A program made the position numbers and the translations under genes. From NCBI GenBank assembly GCA_004194705.1, contig SADC01000588.1, positions 1 to 64,000 on the forward strand: a stretch of DNA of 64,000 bases. Reading direction: 5' to 3'. Numbering within the stretch: position 1 is the stretch's first letter; every line of letters starts with the position of its first letter. Of this stretch, positions 1 to 11,112 are shown in pieces. The DNA comes from Ditylenchus dipsaci. Lineage: Eukaryota; Nematoda; Chromadorea; Rhabditida; Anguinidae. Under the pieces are notes generated by a model that searched no databases, had not been told where the DNA came from, and saw only the letters and a list, made by a program, of their open reading frames with translations.

Positions 1-173
1 TTAGTTTTTGTTTGCTATATAAGTTTTGACCAAATACCGAGAAACCTATTATACAATTTTTGTAAATAGTAAATTTTAAAAGTATGATAAAACGGATCCA
101 GTTTAAAAAAGCGTTTGTTTTTACTTACCACTAACGTGGTGTCGATCAGTTGTGGCTATCAATATACTGATCA

Positions 174-245
174 ATGATGCGTAAACCTACTTCAAGCACT
201 GATAATGAATTGTTTGCTCGAATTCATCGTATTCGTGCGCTCACC
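174..245 (+). CDS. possible short first exon, unrecognised
   Basis: The ATG at 174 opens 24 codons reading MMRKPTSSTDNELFARIHRI and then RALT, followed directly by a consensus-like donor (ACC|GTGAGT). An in-frame stop lies just upstream of the ATG, so this would have to be a first exon. The charged, balanced composition is unlike the F/I/K-rich chance ORFs nearby. No downstream exon was identified and no family is recognised; it may be a relic or coincidence. Confidence 0.2.
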
Positions 246-466
246 GTGAGTTTCATACCGCTTTCTTCGGGTAAAAGACTCCTTTCAACTTTAAAAAAAG
301 TTATGAATAATTATGAAAATTAAAAAACATGAAAATATTAACATAAGATAAAAATAAAATAAATAGTCATGTCCACATTTTCGCATTCATAATCTTCTTA
401 CAGGAAAAAAAATATGGAGTAAATACCTAAAAATGAAAACTAAAAAAATTTCTGTTTAAAAAAAAA

Positions 467-823
467 TCAGAACCAATAATAAGAACCATGGAATTCAAAT
501 AACTTAATTCCAGGGTTGTATAATGAAGTACACAAAATTGTAAAAATAAGCAGAAATTTTGCAAATACCAAGGCGTATGCTTGAATGATTTGAAATGAAA
601 TGTAAAGATTTAAAAAAATAGTGAAATACATATGAGGATAATCAAACATTAAAAAAATAACAAAATTATACATAAGTAGCCTAATAAAAAGTGTGTTACA
701 CTTGAAACTCCATGCGACGTGATTCAAGCGAACGAACAGAAAGAAATACTGCATGATGTCTACGTCATACATGAATGGAAATTCGACCCCTAGCGTTTCA
801 GGTAAGTCAAACTTTGTCGTCAC
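467..823 (-). CDS. hydrophobic ORF, unrecognised, doubtful
   Basis: A 118-codon minus-strand ORF that opens with a GTG rather than ATG codon. The first ~40 residues (VEFPFMYDVDIMQYFFLFVR) are mixed in composition; the rest is rich in F, I and L, as expected from translated AT-rich DNA. A splice donor could lie after the AWSFK segment. It could be the relic of a membrane-protein exon but no family motif was recognised, and chance is at least as likely. Confidence 0.12.
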   Translation of the reverse strand: MTTKFDLPETLGVEFPFMYDVDIMQYFFLFVRLNHVAWSFKCNTLFIRLLMYNFVIFLMFDYPHMYFTIFLNLYISFQIIQAYALVFAKFLLIFTILCTSLYNPGIKLFEFHGSYYWF

Positions 824-2150
824 TCAGTGAACCTCAACACAATGCTTTGTCGGGAGGTAAATGAAAGGCAAATTACACACAAAGACTCTACTGAAAACCA
901 CTCCTCCCTCCGCCCCATCCCCTAATTTTTTAAAAAGTGTTCAAACACCCATATCGACCTGAAATGGCCTTAGGAGTTCAAAAAGACATTATTTTGATTC
1001 TGGACAAAAATAAAGCTTTGAGCTTTTTAAAATTCGATTTTCACGCTGTTTTATCATGTTTTTTCAACATGAGACTTACCAATAACAGCCTGTAAATGCA
1101 TTTTTGATCAAGAATTTCTCAAAATTATGTCTAGATAAATGAGTGCACACATTTCTAACCTACCAGATTATGCAAAAGCAAAACTATGCATTCAAAAACT
1201 ATGATAAAATTAGGAGATAAAAATAAAATTCATGTAGATTCTCTACCTCTCTAATTCAAATATGTCAATCGAAAATGGCCTTAACTCTGAAATCCTGGTA
1301 AAAAAACAGGTGTGGGGAATTATTTAAGAAAATATGTATGAGCAGGTGAATCCAAAACAAATAAATTCATGAGTGGAAACGCACCGAAAGTATTTTTTTC
1401 CATGGTTTGTTAGCAAATAAGCATAATCTAATAAAAAAAATAGTGAATTTCTTGGTGAACAAAATTCATACTTAAAGCATGCACTGTTTAAGATTGAATA
1501 ACGACAATAGATAGTTGCATTTTTTTATACAATTTCATTTTCTCTTTCAGCGTAGTTGATTACCAAAAACGCTTATCATATTTTAATCCACCATTTCATT
1601 TACTTTTTCGTGGACCTTCTTTTCCAACTTCTAAATCCTTGTTGGTAATTTGTTAGGTTCAGCCTGGCGGCACTTTGAAAGAGTGATGAAATCGTCCAGG
1701 AAAGACTGCTCATTATAAAGTCTCTTAAAACAAACCTCTCAGGACTTCATCAAAAAAAGTATTATTTTTGGTTATAAGGTTATAAGGATGAACAAAGAAA
1801 AGTTAATAATTTTTAAAACGATTTGTAACTAACACTCTTAGGCCGAGCGTCTCTCGCGTTTTTATCGACTCAGAATTTCACGCTGATCCTTTCGAGCTTT
1901 TTCAGATTTTCGAACAAATAACAATTCAAAGACCAATTATGCAAAGTCAATTTTTGAAGCTATTTGTAAAGCAAAAGGAGACTATGAGGTCGTAAAAAAT
2001 AATAACATAGTCAATCCCTTGAATTCTAACACCGATTCGTGTTTAGCATGTCTGGTTCGCGAACAAAACTGCTATGACTATAACTCAATGTCAAATTTCA
2101 AATTCATGTCGAGACAAAAAAATATATACAATAAAAAAAGTGGTGACTTA

Positions 2151-2396
2151 CCGTATTCTCTCTAATAGGGCCGACATGTCGGTTTATTTTCAACCCTTCA
2201 AAAATCGTGAAAATTTTGGTCGAACTCGACATTTTCGGGTGAAAATCCAAAATCGAAAAAAGCAAGAATCGATAAGCTCGTGGGAACTAAAGAAAACGCA
2301 ATAAACAGCGATGTAATTTTTCTTCGGACTGAGATACGGTCCCTCAAAGTAGGGGTGTCGGTTTATTAGAGGGTTCGCCTATTAGAGAGAATACGG
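2151..2396. mobile_element. Tc1/mariner-type MITE, CCGTATTCTC family
   Basis: A 246-bp element flanked by TA on both sides (2149-2150, 2397-2398). The left end reads CCGTATTCTCTCTAATAGGG and the right end is its inverse (CCTATTAGAGAGAATACGG). Family members are at 45540-45800 and 34543-34692, with single ends near 52.1 and 55.69 kb. No transposase; the ORF inside (2074-2304) is a chance reading. Confidence 0.7.
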
Positions 2397-2938
2397 TATA
2401 TATTTTGTCTCGACAGAATCTGGGATTCACATTGAAATTTTGCAGTAAAAGGCAGTGTTTTACACAGCGCGGCCATGTTGAGCATGAATCCGGAGTTAGA
2501 AATTAAAGGTTTGAGTATGGAAAATGAAGTTTCATCTTGATTAAAGTTATGTGGTTATGCAAAAGAAAGAGGCTACGAAAACATATGTTTGAAATAGTTT
2601 GGCGACACAGAAATTGTTATCGAAAATTGGCTCAAGTTTGTCCGAAGACTTTTTGTTTGTCAGGTAGTTAAAAAAAAATTCAAAAACACGAAAATTTATT
2701 CAGGAGAACATGCTAAACTTTGCAAATAAGCACGATTTATTATGAATAGATTCACGTAACAAAAAAGTTGTGTAGCAAAGTTGGAAGATTTGAAATATTT
2801 TAATAAAGTATTGATTAAAATGTATTTATATATTTTAAAAACTAAAAAATCAATTACTTAAATAAATTTCAATTATAATTTCCATGTAGATTGTGCATCT
2901 TTCTTTATTTTCTCTCCTGTTGAAAGGAATAATAGATA

Positions 2939-3719
2939 TTGGGTTGAAACAAAATTCTGTCGGTTTTTTCATGAAGATTTTGTTTCAAATGTAAATATTT
3001 CTACCATACTGTTATATGTCATTTGTAGAAAAGAATCTCCTATTTCATCGCTCTATTTCAGATTTTCACAATTTTACGACAAAAATGTTGATTTTTAGCC
3101 TCAATAAATGAGCTTCATGTTAAAAAAAATAATTATTTCCACATCTTTAGAACTAGTCAAAGTTCAGTCAATTGTCAGGCGCTGCAGCAACAACTTAGCA
3201 TTATATTGTAGCGCAGATCAAGAGCTTAAAATCTATTTTACAGAATGATTTTTGAAAATCTGAGTATTTCAGATATGACTGTTTTAAAAAAGCAAATTCT
3301 TCAAAAAAATGACTGAAATCCGGAAAAAAAATTAAGAAAACTTAAATTTCAGTCATTTTTCGAAAATTTGCTTTTTTAAACAGTCAATATCTCAATACTT
3401 AGATTTTAAAAATCATTCTGTAAAATAGATTTTAAAGCTCTTGATCTGCGCTACAATATAATGCAAGTTGTTGCTGCAGCGCCTGACAATGACTGAACTT
3501 TTGACTAGTTCTAAAGATGTGGAAATAATTATTTTTTTAACATGAAGCTCATTTATTGAAGCAAAAATCAACATTTTGTCGTGAAATTGTGAAATCTGAA
3601 ATAGAGCGATGAAATAGAAGATTCTTTTCTACAAAATGACATATAACAGTATGGTAAAATATTACATTGAAACAAAATCTTCATGAACAAAAACCGACAG
3701 AACTTATGTTATAACCCAA
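2939..3719. mobile_element. 781-bp fold-back MITE
   Basis: Almost the whole element is one inverted repeat. The left arm (2939 to about 3315) is mirrored by the right arm (about 3340 to 3719) with only scattered mismatches, so a single strand could fold into a hairpin with ~370-bp arms. The ends are TTGGGTT and AACCCAA and it is flanked by TA on both sides (2937-2938, 3720-3721). No coding capacity. Superfamily is open; TA flanks favour Tc1/mariner. Confidence 0.75.
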
Positions 3720-3724
3720 TACAT

Positions 3725-4404
3725 GAAATTTCAATCTTTTGATTTTTTGTTTTCAATTTTTTATTTGGACCGAATTGCAATTTATACTGTAGCGCTTGGT
3801 GGCTGCGAGCTCATTGCTTATTCGATTTTTTGTCGGCAGTATTTTCATTGTATATTCTCCCTAGTGCTCAAGGATCCGTAAATAGTGGCAGCATTTTATC
3901 ATATAACTTCGGATACCTTCTAGACGAAGTTTCAAAAAATAAGAGATAAAAAATATTACCCCATGCCTATTGCTGTAATTACCCATGTTGAAACTAACCT
4001 AGACACACATTATACTACCCACGCGATTAAAGAGATACTTAAAGAAAATGATGCTGCAGGGTGGTAGTTGCCAGGGAGCGTAAACAGGAAGAAAAGTAAA
4101 GCTTGTGTTCAAGGACTTATTCGTGATAAGACATTAATGATTAAAATATACAAGAGTTTTCCGGAAAAGTTGGGCGCCTGTAAGACGCCTGGTCCCTTGT
4201 ATTAATAATTTTTTTACTTACCTATGTTCCGACCGATTGGGGTCAGAACAGGAAATTACGGGCTAGGTTGCCGAATTGCCTAAGATGCGACACCTAATTT
4301 CATTAATAATGAGTTGATAAACTAATCACTCACTGTGAACTAAATAACTTGTTGAAAAATAACTCAGTATAAGAATATTCATCCAATATAAATTGGAATC
4401 TTAT
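3725..4404. other. non-coding, nothing identified
   Basis: AT-rich sequence between two MITEs. No gene, structured RNA or repeat with a second copy was recognised. Confidence 0.5.
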
Positions 4405-4406
4405 TA

Positions 4407-4478
4407 CAGTCAACCCTCGATTTAACGACACCCTCAGTCCGTCCGTCCGTCAGGGTGTCGTTAATCGAGGCTTGACTG
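4407..4478. mobile_element. short pogo-like MITE
   Basis: A 72-bp element with ends CAGTCAACCCTCGATTTAAC and GTTAATCGAGGCTTGACTG, flanked by TA (4405-4406, 4479-4480). The CAGT-R-RACCTC start is characteristic of pogo/Tigger-type terminal repeats. The centre holds a short GTCC reiteration. Confidence 0.75.
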
Positions 4479-4649
4479 TATATACTAATTGTGAATAATT
4501 TCGGTCATTAAGGGTATACAAACGAAATTTGCAAAATATTAAAACATGTAAGAATGTAAGCAGTTGTTTTGAATGCGAGCCATTTCTATGAAATAAACAT
4601 TAATCTTAAAATAAACGTCAATCTTTAATCATCTCTTTAACGCGGTAGG

Positions 4650-5082
4650 CAAAACATATAAATTTATCTAACAGATAAAATTATCTGACCGATAAATTTT
4701 ATCTGACAGATAAATTTTATTCGGTCAGATAAAATTCGAGTTTTAAATATAAAATCAATAAAAATAAGAAGTGGGATCCACACTTGCAAATCTACAGGAA
4801 TTGTAAAATAACAATGGCTAAAAATTTGATGGGTTTCGCCAAAAATCCAGGCTAAAAAATTTTGAAACGCATCAATTTTTTAGCCATTATTATCTTGGTA
4901 ATTTCGATAGATTTGCAAGTGTGGAACCCATTTTTTAATTTTATATTGATTTTTATATAAAACTCGAATTTATCTGACCGATAAAATTTTATCTGGTAAA
5001 AAATAAATTTTATCTCAGATAAAAATAATTTGAATTTTATCTGATAGATAAATTTATCGATTCAGAAAATTTTGTCTGTTTG
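4650..5082. mobile_element. MITE with TTTATCTGACAGATAAA ends, copy 1
   Basis: A palindromic element. Both ends consist of reiterated ATTTTATCTGACAGATAAA units; the core inverted repeat includes CACTTGCAAATCTA on the left and TAGATTTGCAAGTGTGG on the right. A second copy with the same organisation lies at 23998-24346. Both copies end next to a GCGCAC sequence. Exact ends and target duplication are not clear. Confidence 0.6.
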
Positions 5083-5124
5083 CGCACAAATGCGTAAAAA
5101 AGCGAAAAAAATATTGGATGTGAA

Positions 5125-5235
5125 AATTGAAAACAGCCACGAGGAATCGAACTCGAGAGCATCTCGAGAACAGAACTCGAAGCATACTCGAGAACAGAAC
5201 GCATAAGCCTTATCCACTACACTATCGAAGCCCAC
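5125..5235 (-). repeat. tRNA-derived (SINE-like) fragment
   Basis: Read on the minus strand it contains an A-box-like TAGTGTAGTGGATAAGG and, further on, a B-box-like CGAGTTCGATTCCTCG, in tRNA order. Between them are near-tandem CTCGAGTATGCT / CTCGAGATGCT repeats that lengthen the variable region well beyond a tRNA. No matching acceptor stem is seen, so it is not a functional tRNA. Confidence 0.45.
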
Positions 5236-5239
5236 ATTC

Positions 5240-5650
5240 ATTAGGGTGCTTATCACATATTTCCTGAAATATTTTACTCAACTTTCAAACACCTTTTCTA
5301 CCTCAAAATCGACTTTGAAGCAGAAAAGGATCTTTAAGTCATAGAAAAAGTATTTAATGAAAAAGGTGAACATATCAAACCTAAAAGATAAGTGAATAAA
5401 AAAACTTGTAACTTATAAAGATAACCTGAATTCTTTTCTATAATTACAAAATTGACTAAGACTTAAACCACGTTCTTAGTCTATTTATTTATTCCTGCTC
5501 AATTTTTCAAAGTTTTGTACAATCGAAGAGAGATAAATATACTTTAATAATAAAAAGATCTTATTAGTTATTTTAATTGTTTAATTGTTCTTATTGTAGT
5601 AAAATTTAATTTGACTTTGAGGTGACTGACTTAAACTTATATAAATTGGC
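5240..5650. other. non-coding, nothing identified
   Basis: AT-rich sequence without recognisable gene, repeat copy or structured element. Confidence 0.5.
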
Positions 5651-5654
5651 TAGG

Positions 5655-5970
5655 ATACATTTGGCAAAAACGAAACTTGGCAAACGTAGGTTTTGTCACA
5701 ACGAAACTCAGCATACAGTCAAGTCTCGATTTAACGATCACCCTGGGACCGACCCAGGTGATCGTTAAATCGAGAGTGATCGTTTGAATCGAGGGCTAAT
5801 TTGACGGAATTTATTATTGAAGGGACCGATCCAAGTGATCGTTAAATCGAAGGTGATCGTTAAATCGGGTGATCGTTAAATCGAGACTCGACTGTAGTCG
5901 AAAAAATGGCAAAAACGAAACGTGGCAAAACAAAACTCGCCAAACGAAAATTCGCAAAGCAAAACTTGAC
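5655..5970. repeat. degenerate GGCAAAACGAAACTT repeat array, split by a MITE
   Basis: Units of roughly 15-16 bp of the type GGCAAAACGAAACTT occur on both sides of the pogo-like MITE at 5716-5894: left part about 5660-5712, right part about 5905-5970. A second array of the same motif is at 25440-25560. They look like the iterated subterminal region of a non-autonomous element, but no terminal repeats were found. Confidence 0.45.
5716..5894. mobile_element. pogo-like MITE inside a repeat array
   Basis: Ends CAGTCAAGTCTCGATTTAAC and ATCGAGACTCGACTG, flanked by TA (5714-5715, 5895-5896). The interior repeats the motif GTGATCGTTAAATCGA several times, as in the decayed relative near 6840-7013. Non-coding, though chance ORFs overlap it. 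Confidence 0.75.
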
Positions 5971-6393
5971 AAAAAATTGCCTTGACCCTGTTGTCCAAAA
6001 ATGTCTGAAAATGGGAATTTTTTCTGTTTTCTCAAAAGCGTCCACGTGGATGACCTGAAAATTAATGAAAAAATTGATCAAAAACGATGCTATCAAATGT
6101 GAAATCGTTTAGTGAATTAGTTGTGCACATGAATTGGTCCACACTTTTTGAATTTCACGCACTTTGAAAAATTTGAGGGAATTCAAATTTTTTAGTCTGA
6201 GCCGATCAAACTAAGTGATCGTCCACTTGGAGGCAGAAGTGTTTTTATTTTTTTGGGTTCCGAAACCTTTTTTCGGTCTAACTCGGGATGCTAAACATAG
6301 TTTGACAATATTAAAAAAAGGGTTTGTGTGGGATTTTCGAGTATTGCGAAGTAATGATTTACAAAACTTGATTTCAATAAAACTTTAAAAATA

Positions 6394-6544
6394 CAGTCAA
6401 CCTCTATAAGCCGACACCATTGTCACACCTGATTTTTCCAGGTACTCGACACTTTAAGGAAAACGACACCCGATAAGCCCGATACCTCGAAAGCCAACAC
6501 GCTGAGTTCGGTCCTTGAGGTATCGGCTTATCAAGGTTCGACTG
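6394..6544. mobile_element. pogo-like MITE
   Basis: 151 bp; ends CAGTCAACCTCTATAAGCC and GGCTTATCAAGGTTCGACTG; flanked by TA (6392-6393, 6545-6546). The interior repeats TCGACA/CGATAAGCC-type words. Non-coding. Confidence 0.75.
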
Positions 6545-6694
6545 TACCCTAGAAAACATGTAAAATTCAACTTCTGCGAAATCTGAAATTTTTTGAGAGA
6601 ACTAAAGCTGTTTGTCACAAAGATAAAAAAGCCAAGAAATCAGTGCAACCAGTTTTAAAAGCTTACTTCTGTAATTCAAATGTTATGAAAAAGC

Positions 6695-7016
6695 ACTGAA
6701 AAAATGGCGCCGGAGCGACGCCCGACTACGCAATTTTCGAAATCGGCGCCGGACGCCGGTGCCTGCGCCCGGCGCCCCAATTTTTTTAATTTCCGGGCGC
6801 GCACCGGCGCCGGGGCCGACGTTATTAAGATTGTTTATTATGAACCGGGACCGGCCTCAGGTGATCGTTATTGAGAGGTGTCACTAATAGGAGTGATCGT
6901 TAATCGGGGTCAGTTTGCCTTATTTAAAACAGACCAACAAAAGTTTTTTCGGTGATCATTAATGCGAAGGGGATGGTTAATGGATGATGCATTATTGGGA
7001 TGTTCGACTGCACTAA
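6695..7016. repeat. GC-rich element fragment followed by decayed pogo-like MITE
   Basis: About 6705-6826 is an abrupt GC-rich island of GGCGCC/CGGCGCCGG words, like the ends of the hAT-like elements at 16.3, 31.2, 55.2 and 59.6 kb. It is followed (6840-7013) by GTGATCGTTAATCGGGG-type words of a pogo-like MITE whose left end is not recognisable; the right end resembles GTTCGACTG. Confidence 0.45.
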
Positions 7017-7940
7017 AAAATCAAATAGCTAAATGAATTTCGATTTTAATTTATACTTTCATTCATTACAACAATAAACCAAAATTTGATGTCAAGCAGT
7101 AAAACACAGAAATGTATTATTTGTAAAATTCTATGTAAAACATGATCCATCATCTGCGTCACATGTGTCATGTAAAATGGTACATGTAAAAAAGTAATTA
7201 ATGCTACTTGTAAAATATTAAAGTTAACTGCTAAAAGATGAAACAAAGCTAAAAGATACAAAACTTTGAAAAAGGAGAAAAGCCGAAAATAGTTTTTCGG
7301 TTGAATGAATGAGAGATTCCAGGATTCAAAATACAAAAAAAAGTAGCGGAATATAAAAACGCTGATCATTAAAAAAACTCTAGCTGTTTTGACTATATTA
7401 GTAAATATTAGAATGGACACGGCGACGGGTCTTTGAAAAAAAAGAGTCTCGACACTCGAAAATTGAAATTCATAAAAAATAGAAGGTTCGAAAAAAATTG
7501 GTATTCGAAAAAAAGGTAAAATGAGCTTAATGCTCGAAAAGTATAAATTCAAGTCTGATATTTCAGTGAAAGTAAAGTTAAAACTATATTTTTTCTTACA
7601 GGGACATTTCTTGGCATAAAAAGACGCTCAAACGAAATAGAATTAAAGTGTGGAAATATTATTTTTGTTAAAAGTATTGTATTAGCACTTGCTTATGTCA
7701 GATAGCCAATAGCCAATCCAAACACTTTTTTAAACTATAACTCTTAAATATTGTGAAAAACTTCTCTCTGCTCTTAAAATAGATGGGTTTCCAAGAGACT
7801 TTATTATATTTTATCCCGCCTCCCTCGAATATTCTGAAAATAATACATTTATAACAAACAGGCGGCCCGTAAAAAAAACAAGAAATCAAAAACAAATTAT
7901 GCAACATGTATGAAATTTTTTTATCTTTATTATATAGAAA
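7017..7940. other. AT-rich stretch, no supported gene
   Basis: Holds the longest run of open codons on the minus strand in this part (7046-7552), but its composition is dominated by F, L, I and V with no domain, consistent with chance. No repeat partner was found in the window. Confidence 0.4.
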
Positions 7941-7949
7941 AACAACGCA

Positions 7950-8241
7950 ATTATTGGAAAAAAATTTGTAGGTGCTGTAGCTTTTGAGATTTTCCAGAAA
8001 GAGCACTTTAATGTTTCTTCTTAATTTCTTCGCGAGAGACTGATTTGTACAAGCGCTAAAATGCATAATTCTTCTGTCCAGCGATGAAAGATCTGAAATA
8101 TACAGCTGTGTACGCAAAGAAAACAGAAACACGGACTAAAAAGTTACCTTTTCACGAACGACAAGTCTGCGACAGTTTTGTAAATAGGCATTGATCGCCT
8201 TTTTCGCGCTCAATCTCAATCTTCCAAAGTAAGCTCATTCT
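7950..8241 (-). pseudogene. two-exon gene relic, unrecognised
   Basis: Minus strand. Exon 1 (8241 to 8148) follows a TTATTTTAG acceptor and ends at AAAAG|GTAACT. A 55-bp intron (8147-8093) ends in TATATTTCAG. Exon 2 starts at 8092 and reads in matching phase SSLDRRIMHFSACTNQSLAK and then KLRRNIKVLFLENLKSYSTY. Joining the exons keeps one frame, but codon 30 of exon 1 is TGA just before the donor, so the gene is broken or the exon 1 frame is wrong. The basic, balanced composition and the nematode-sized intron favour a real former gene over chance. The 3' end of exon 2 is uncertain. No family was recognised. Confidence 0.33.
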
Positions 8242-8439
8242 CTAAAATAAAAATCGAAAACCGGACAAAACAAAAGCTAATTGAAATTTTTGCGAGAAAA
8301 TCGCCAGAACAAGTATGCTTTGAAAAAGTGAACTACAAATAGTCACAGCTTTCTGTTGAAGACCCATACAAATACCAAAGATTTTTCACAAACCCAATCC
8401 AATACCCAATATTTCAAAAAGTACACAACCATTATCCAA

Positions 8440-9714
8440 CAGGGCTGTAATTTTTTTATTTTTGACATCCTACATCTACATCCACATCCGGCCAAAAACT
8501 TTTTGACATCCACATTCACATCCGACCCAAAAATTTTTGACATCCAACATCCACATCCGACATCCGGCCTGAAAAAGTTTGACATCCACATCCATCCGGA
8601 TGTCAACTTTTTTTGACATCCTGACATCCAAATGACATCCGGATGTCAAATTTTTGACATCCGGATTTCCAAGTGATATCTGGATGTTTACATCCACCTC
8701 CGGCTGGATGTAGATGTCAAAAATATGCTGATATTCACTTTTAATTAATAGTATGGGTACAATGGCCTAATTCGGCAGAGATATGAAGAAGATACGGTCA
8801 CAATACATGCGCACAACCATTGTAAAGTTTTATTTCGAACGTCAAACCAAGACACTTAGGTGAAACAAATAAAACATTCATCAGATAATCCAGGAGCACT
8901 TTCCTTTGAAGGAACTCCTCAAACGAGCAGCCCTTGATACTAACAGAGTTAATCGACAAACAGGAGAAACCTCGCTTTGGAGCTTGGTTATATTGGAAAT
9001 ACTAGAATTCACCGCATAGTAGAGGTTGCGACTAATTGAGTGAAAATTTTTAGCGGGCGACTCTTCGTTTTGACGGCGGGAAATTCGAGAAGGTTATCCA
9101 ACTGCGTTTTTTGCCATCATCATCGCCTTTTCCTCAATTTTAGTTAGGAATTCTTTGGGTTGAATGGGCTATTGGAATTGTAGATTGGAATTAAAAGAAT
9201 AGGACCAACGATGAGACGGAAAGAAGAAAAGAAAATCTTTCTGAGTTTTGAGGGGTTTTAGATCATTCATTTTTGCGGATTTTGGCCTTGGTTTTTTCGA
9301 AACAACAAAGAAGAAGATTTAGAACAAGGAAACAAGTATCTCTCAACCACAGACTCAAAAATCCGTAAAATCATATTGACATCCGCCACGAAAACATCCA
9401 AAAAAAACATCTGGAAATCCGCTGACATCCGCCATGAAAACATCAAAAAACATCCGGCAAACATCCGGACATTTGCTGACATTCGCCATAAAAACATCCG
9501 AAAAAACATCCGGATATCCGCTGACATCCGATCTAAAAATTTTGACATCCAACATGCACATCCACATCCGGCCAAAAAAATTTTGACATCCACATCCGAC
9601 ATCGACCCAAAATTTTTTGACATCCGACATCCACATCCACATCCGCCGGATGTGGATGTTTCGGATTTACACATCCACATCCGGATATATCTTCCGGATG
9701 TTTTTACAGCCCTG
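8440..9714. mobile_element. hAT-like non-autonomous element rich in ACATCC motifs
   Basis: Terminal inverted repeats CAGGGCTGTAA and TTACAGCCCTG. The flanks TTATCCAA (8432-8439) and TATCCCAA (9715-9722) look like a diverged 8-bp target duplication. Both ends (8465-8705 and 9375-9700) are packed with ACATCC / GGATGT words, dozens of copies in both orientations, often as CCACATCCGGCC or TTTTGACATCC. Such subterminal clusters are known as transposase-binding repeats in hAT elements. The middle (8710-9350) is unrelated AT-rich DNA without a recognisable transposase. The long ORFs across the ends, with repeated W-M-D-V, are translated repeats. Confidence 0.65.
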
Positions 9715-10009
9715 TATCCCAATAAAATATTTTGACCCAAATCAGACCCAGCTCACCCAATACCCAATACCAATATACTGGGTTGTCATCAGCACTATAT
9801 AAAACATAAGCTTAACTTATAAACAAGATGACCGCCTATTTCATTGTGGCTAAAGAAAAGCTACACTTAAGCAATTGTTTGAAAATAACTGGCACATGGA
9901 CGATGTTTAGATTTCCGAATTTTCGTTTTTTTTGTAGTGCCGTCAACAAAACTAAGTGTTCTTCTTCTTTTTACCGACCCTCCCTACGATTTTGTTTAAC
10001 TTTTTCACA
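9715..10009. other. non-coding flank with CCCAATACCCAATA words
   Basis: Both flanks of the preceding hAT-like element (about 8395-8415 and 9750-9775) contain CCCAATACCCAATA-type reiterations, suggesting that it inserted into, or sits beside, another repeat with that motif. No gene seen. Confidence 0.35.
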
Positions 10010-10195
10010 CATTTAAACTTGGAAACAACACCACTCCGATATAACACCACCCTCGATACAACACCACCCGAAAATAGACCGATTTGGTCAGCTTTGATTA
10101 AAATTTAGTCAAGTGAACCCTCGATACAACACTACCTCAATACAACAACACCATAGGGTAGGTCACTTGAGCGGTGTTGTATCCAGGTTTGACTG
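10010..10195. mobile_element. pogo-like MITE with ACAACACC repeats
   Basis: The right end reads GTATCCAGGTTTGACTG followed by TA. The left end is diverged (AAACTTGGAAACAACACC). The body repeats GATACAACACC words on both strands. A truncated relative (TCGAACCTGGATACAACACC) is at about 34738-34760. Confidence 0.6.
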
Positions 10196-10699
10196 TATGC
10201 ATTTGAGACATTATGGCGATACCACGAGAACGGCTGACTGTAGAGACAGTTTACCTAGCTTAGCATATATCAAAAAATCGGATCCTCAAACATAAGTGTA
10301 ACATCGTCTTCAGCGTAAAATTTTTAGTCCGGAGCCCAAAGATTATGCCTGACAGACGGAGTGTTAAGTAATTTATTATTCGAGCATTTTAAATTCACGG
10401 AAATCTTTAAACTTAATGTCACTAGTTACATTTTTCGTTTTGACTAAATCCTAATTCCTAGCAATGGTCTTTCAAGGAGGTACCTAGACACAACTAAAAT
10501 GTAATTTTAGTTTCCTGTGATTTCCTGTATAATAAGTGTTTGTGTTTTTTGGCTTTCAATAGTATTTACACTAGTAGATCGGTATTGTTTTAGCTCGTTT
10601 CAACGATGTCTGGGGGTGATTGGGATCGCTGATTTCGAATGTGGGGCTAAAAAAGTCGAATTAACCCGAAAAATTTATCAAACTGACCAAAATAAATAG

Positions 10700-10795
10700 C
10701 GTGCCAAAACGTGTGATCGAACCTGCGCACCATTTAAGGCAATGAAACACAAATGCTTATCCACTGCGCCATGCAGCAAAGTAGTTTCCATCACA
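10700..10795 (-). repeat. tRNA-derived fragment
   Basis: On the minus strand: GCTGCATGGCGCAGTGGATA (A-box-like) and later CGCAGGTTCGATC (B-box-like), spaced about as in a tRNA gene, but the stems do not pair and no anticodon arm is clear. Best read as a tRNA-derived relic or SINE head. Confidence 0.4.
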
Positions 10796-10799
10796 CAAA

Positions 10800-11112
10800 T
10801 TGGCTGCTCTTCTTAACAATTAACTAGAATTCAATAGTTTAGCTATACAATCTGAGATCTCTTTTGAAAATTTTCTGAAAACATTACTACATAACAAAAA
10901 AAATGGTTGCGAACACCCCCCCCCTTGTTTTTTGACTGGAAGTTCAGAGTTAGGGCCATTTTTGATTTACGATTTCAAGATTTTTGGGCATTCGAAAAAA
11001 AGCCCCCGGGAAAATACGTTAATAGGACATGTGAAGCTTTTGCTTGTATTGCTTGTTCCTTGTATCTATTCGAAAATTATATTCTAGCAGCCATCTTCTA
11101 TTCTATACCACA
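10800..11112. other. upstream region of Srt pseudogene
   Basis: AT-rich sequence upstream of the Srt-type start codon at 11113. A C-run and a short CCCCCGGG island occur near 10915-11010. No promoter element can be named. Confidence 0.3.

Larger units (their letters stand above)
1..2150. other. AT-rich non-coding stretch, mostly unassigned
   Basis: No convincing complete gene is seen. Two weak coding candidates (174-245 on plus, 467-823 on minus) are listed separately. About 890-1160 holds a diverged copy of a repeat also found at 38.39-38.83 kb; both have a run of C, a section reading ATATCGACCT, and a GAGTGCRCRCAT segment. The remainder is A/T-rich with scattered homopolymer runs. Confidence 0.5.

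Noticed and set aside
5125..5235. Functional tRNA gene
   Set aside because: A-box and B-box are present but the arms do not pair and the middle is expanded by a small repeat.
7046..7552. 168-codon minus-strand ORF as a possible membrane receptor
   Set aside because: F/I/L/V-rich throughout as expected from AT-rich DNA, no receptor motif, no splice structure, no paralogue.
8465..9700. Regularly repeated short motif, considered as a CRISPR array
   Set aside because: No constant repeat length, no unique spacers of equal size, both orientations mixed, and a eukaryotic context.
8343..9740. Overlapping ORFs on both strands rich in W-M-D-V or H-P-H-P repeats, possible repeat proteins
   Set aside because: They are readings of the ACATCC arrays of the hAT-like element in several frames and both strands at once.
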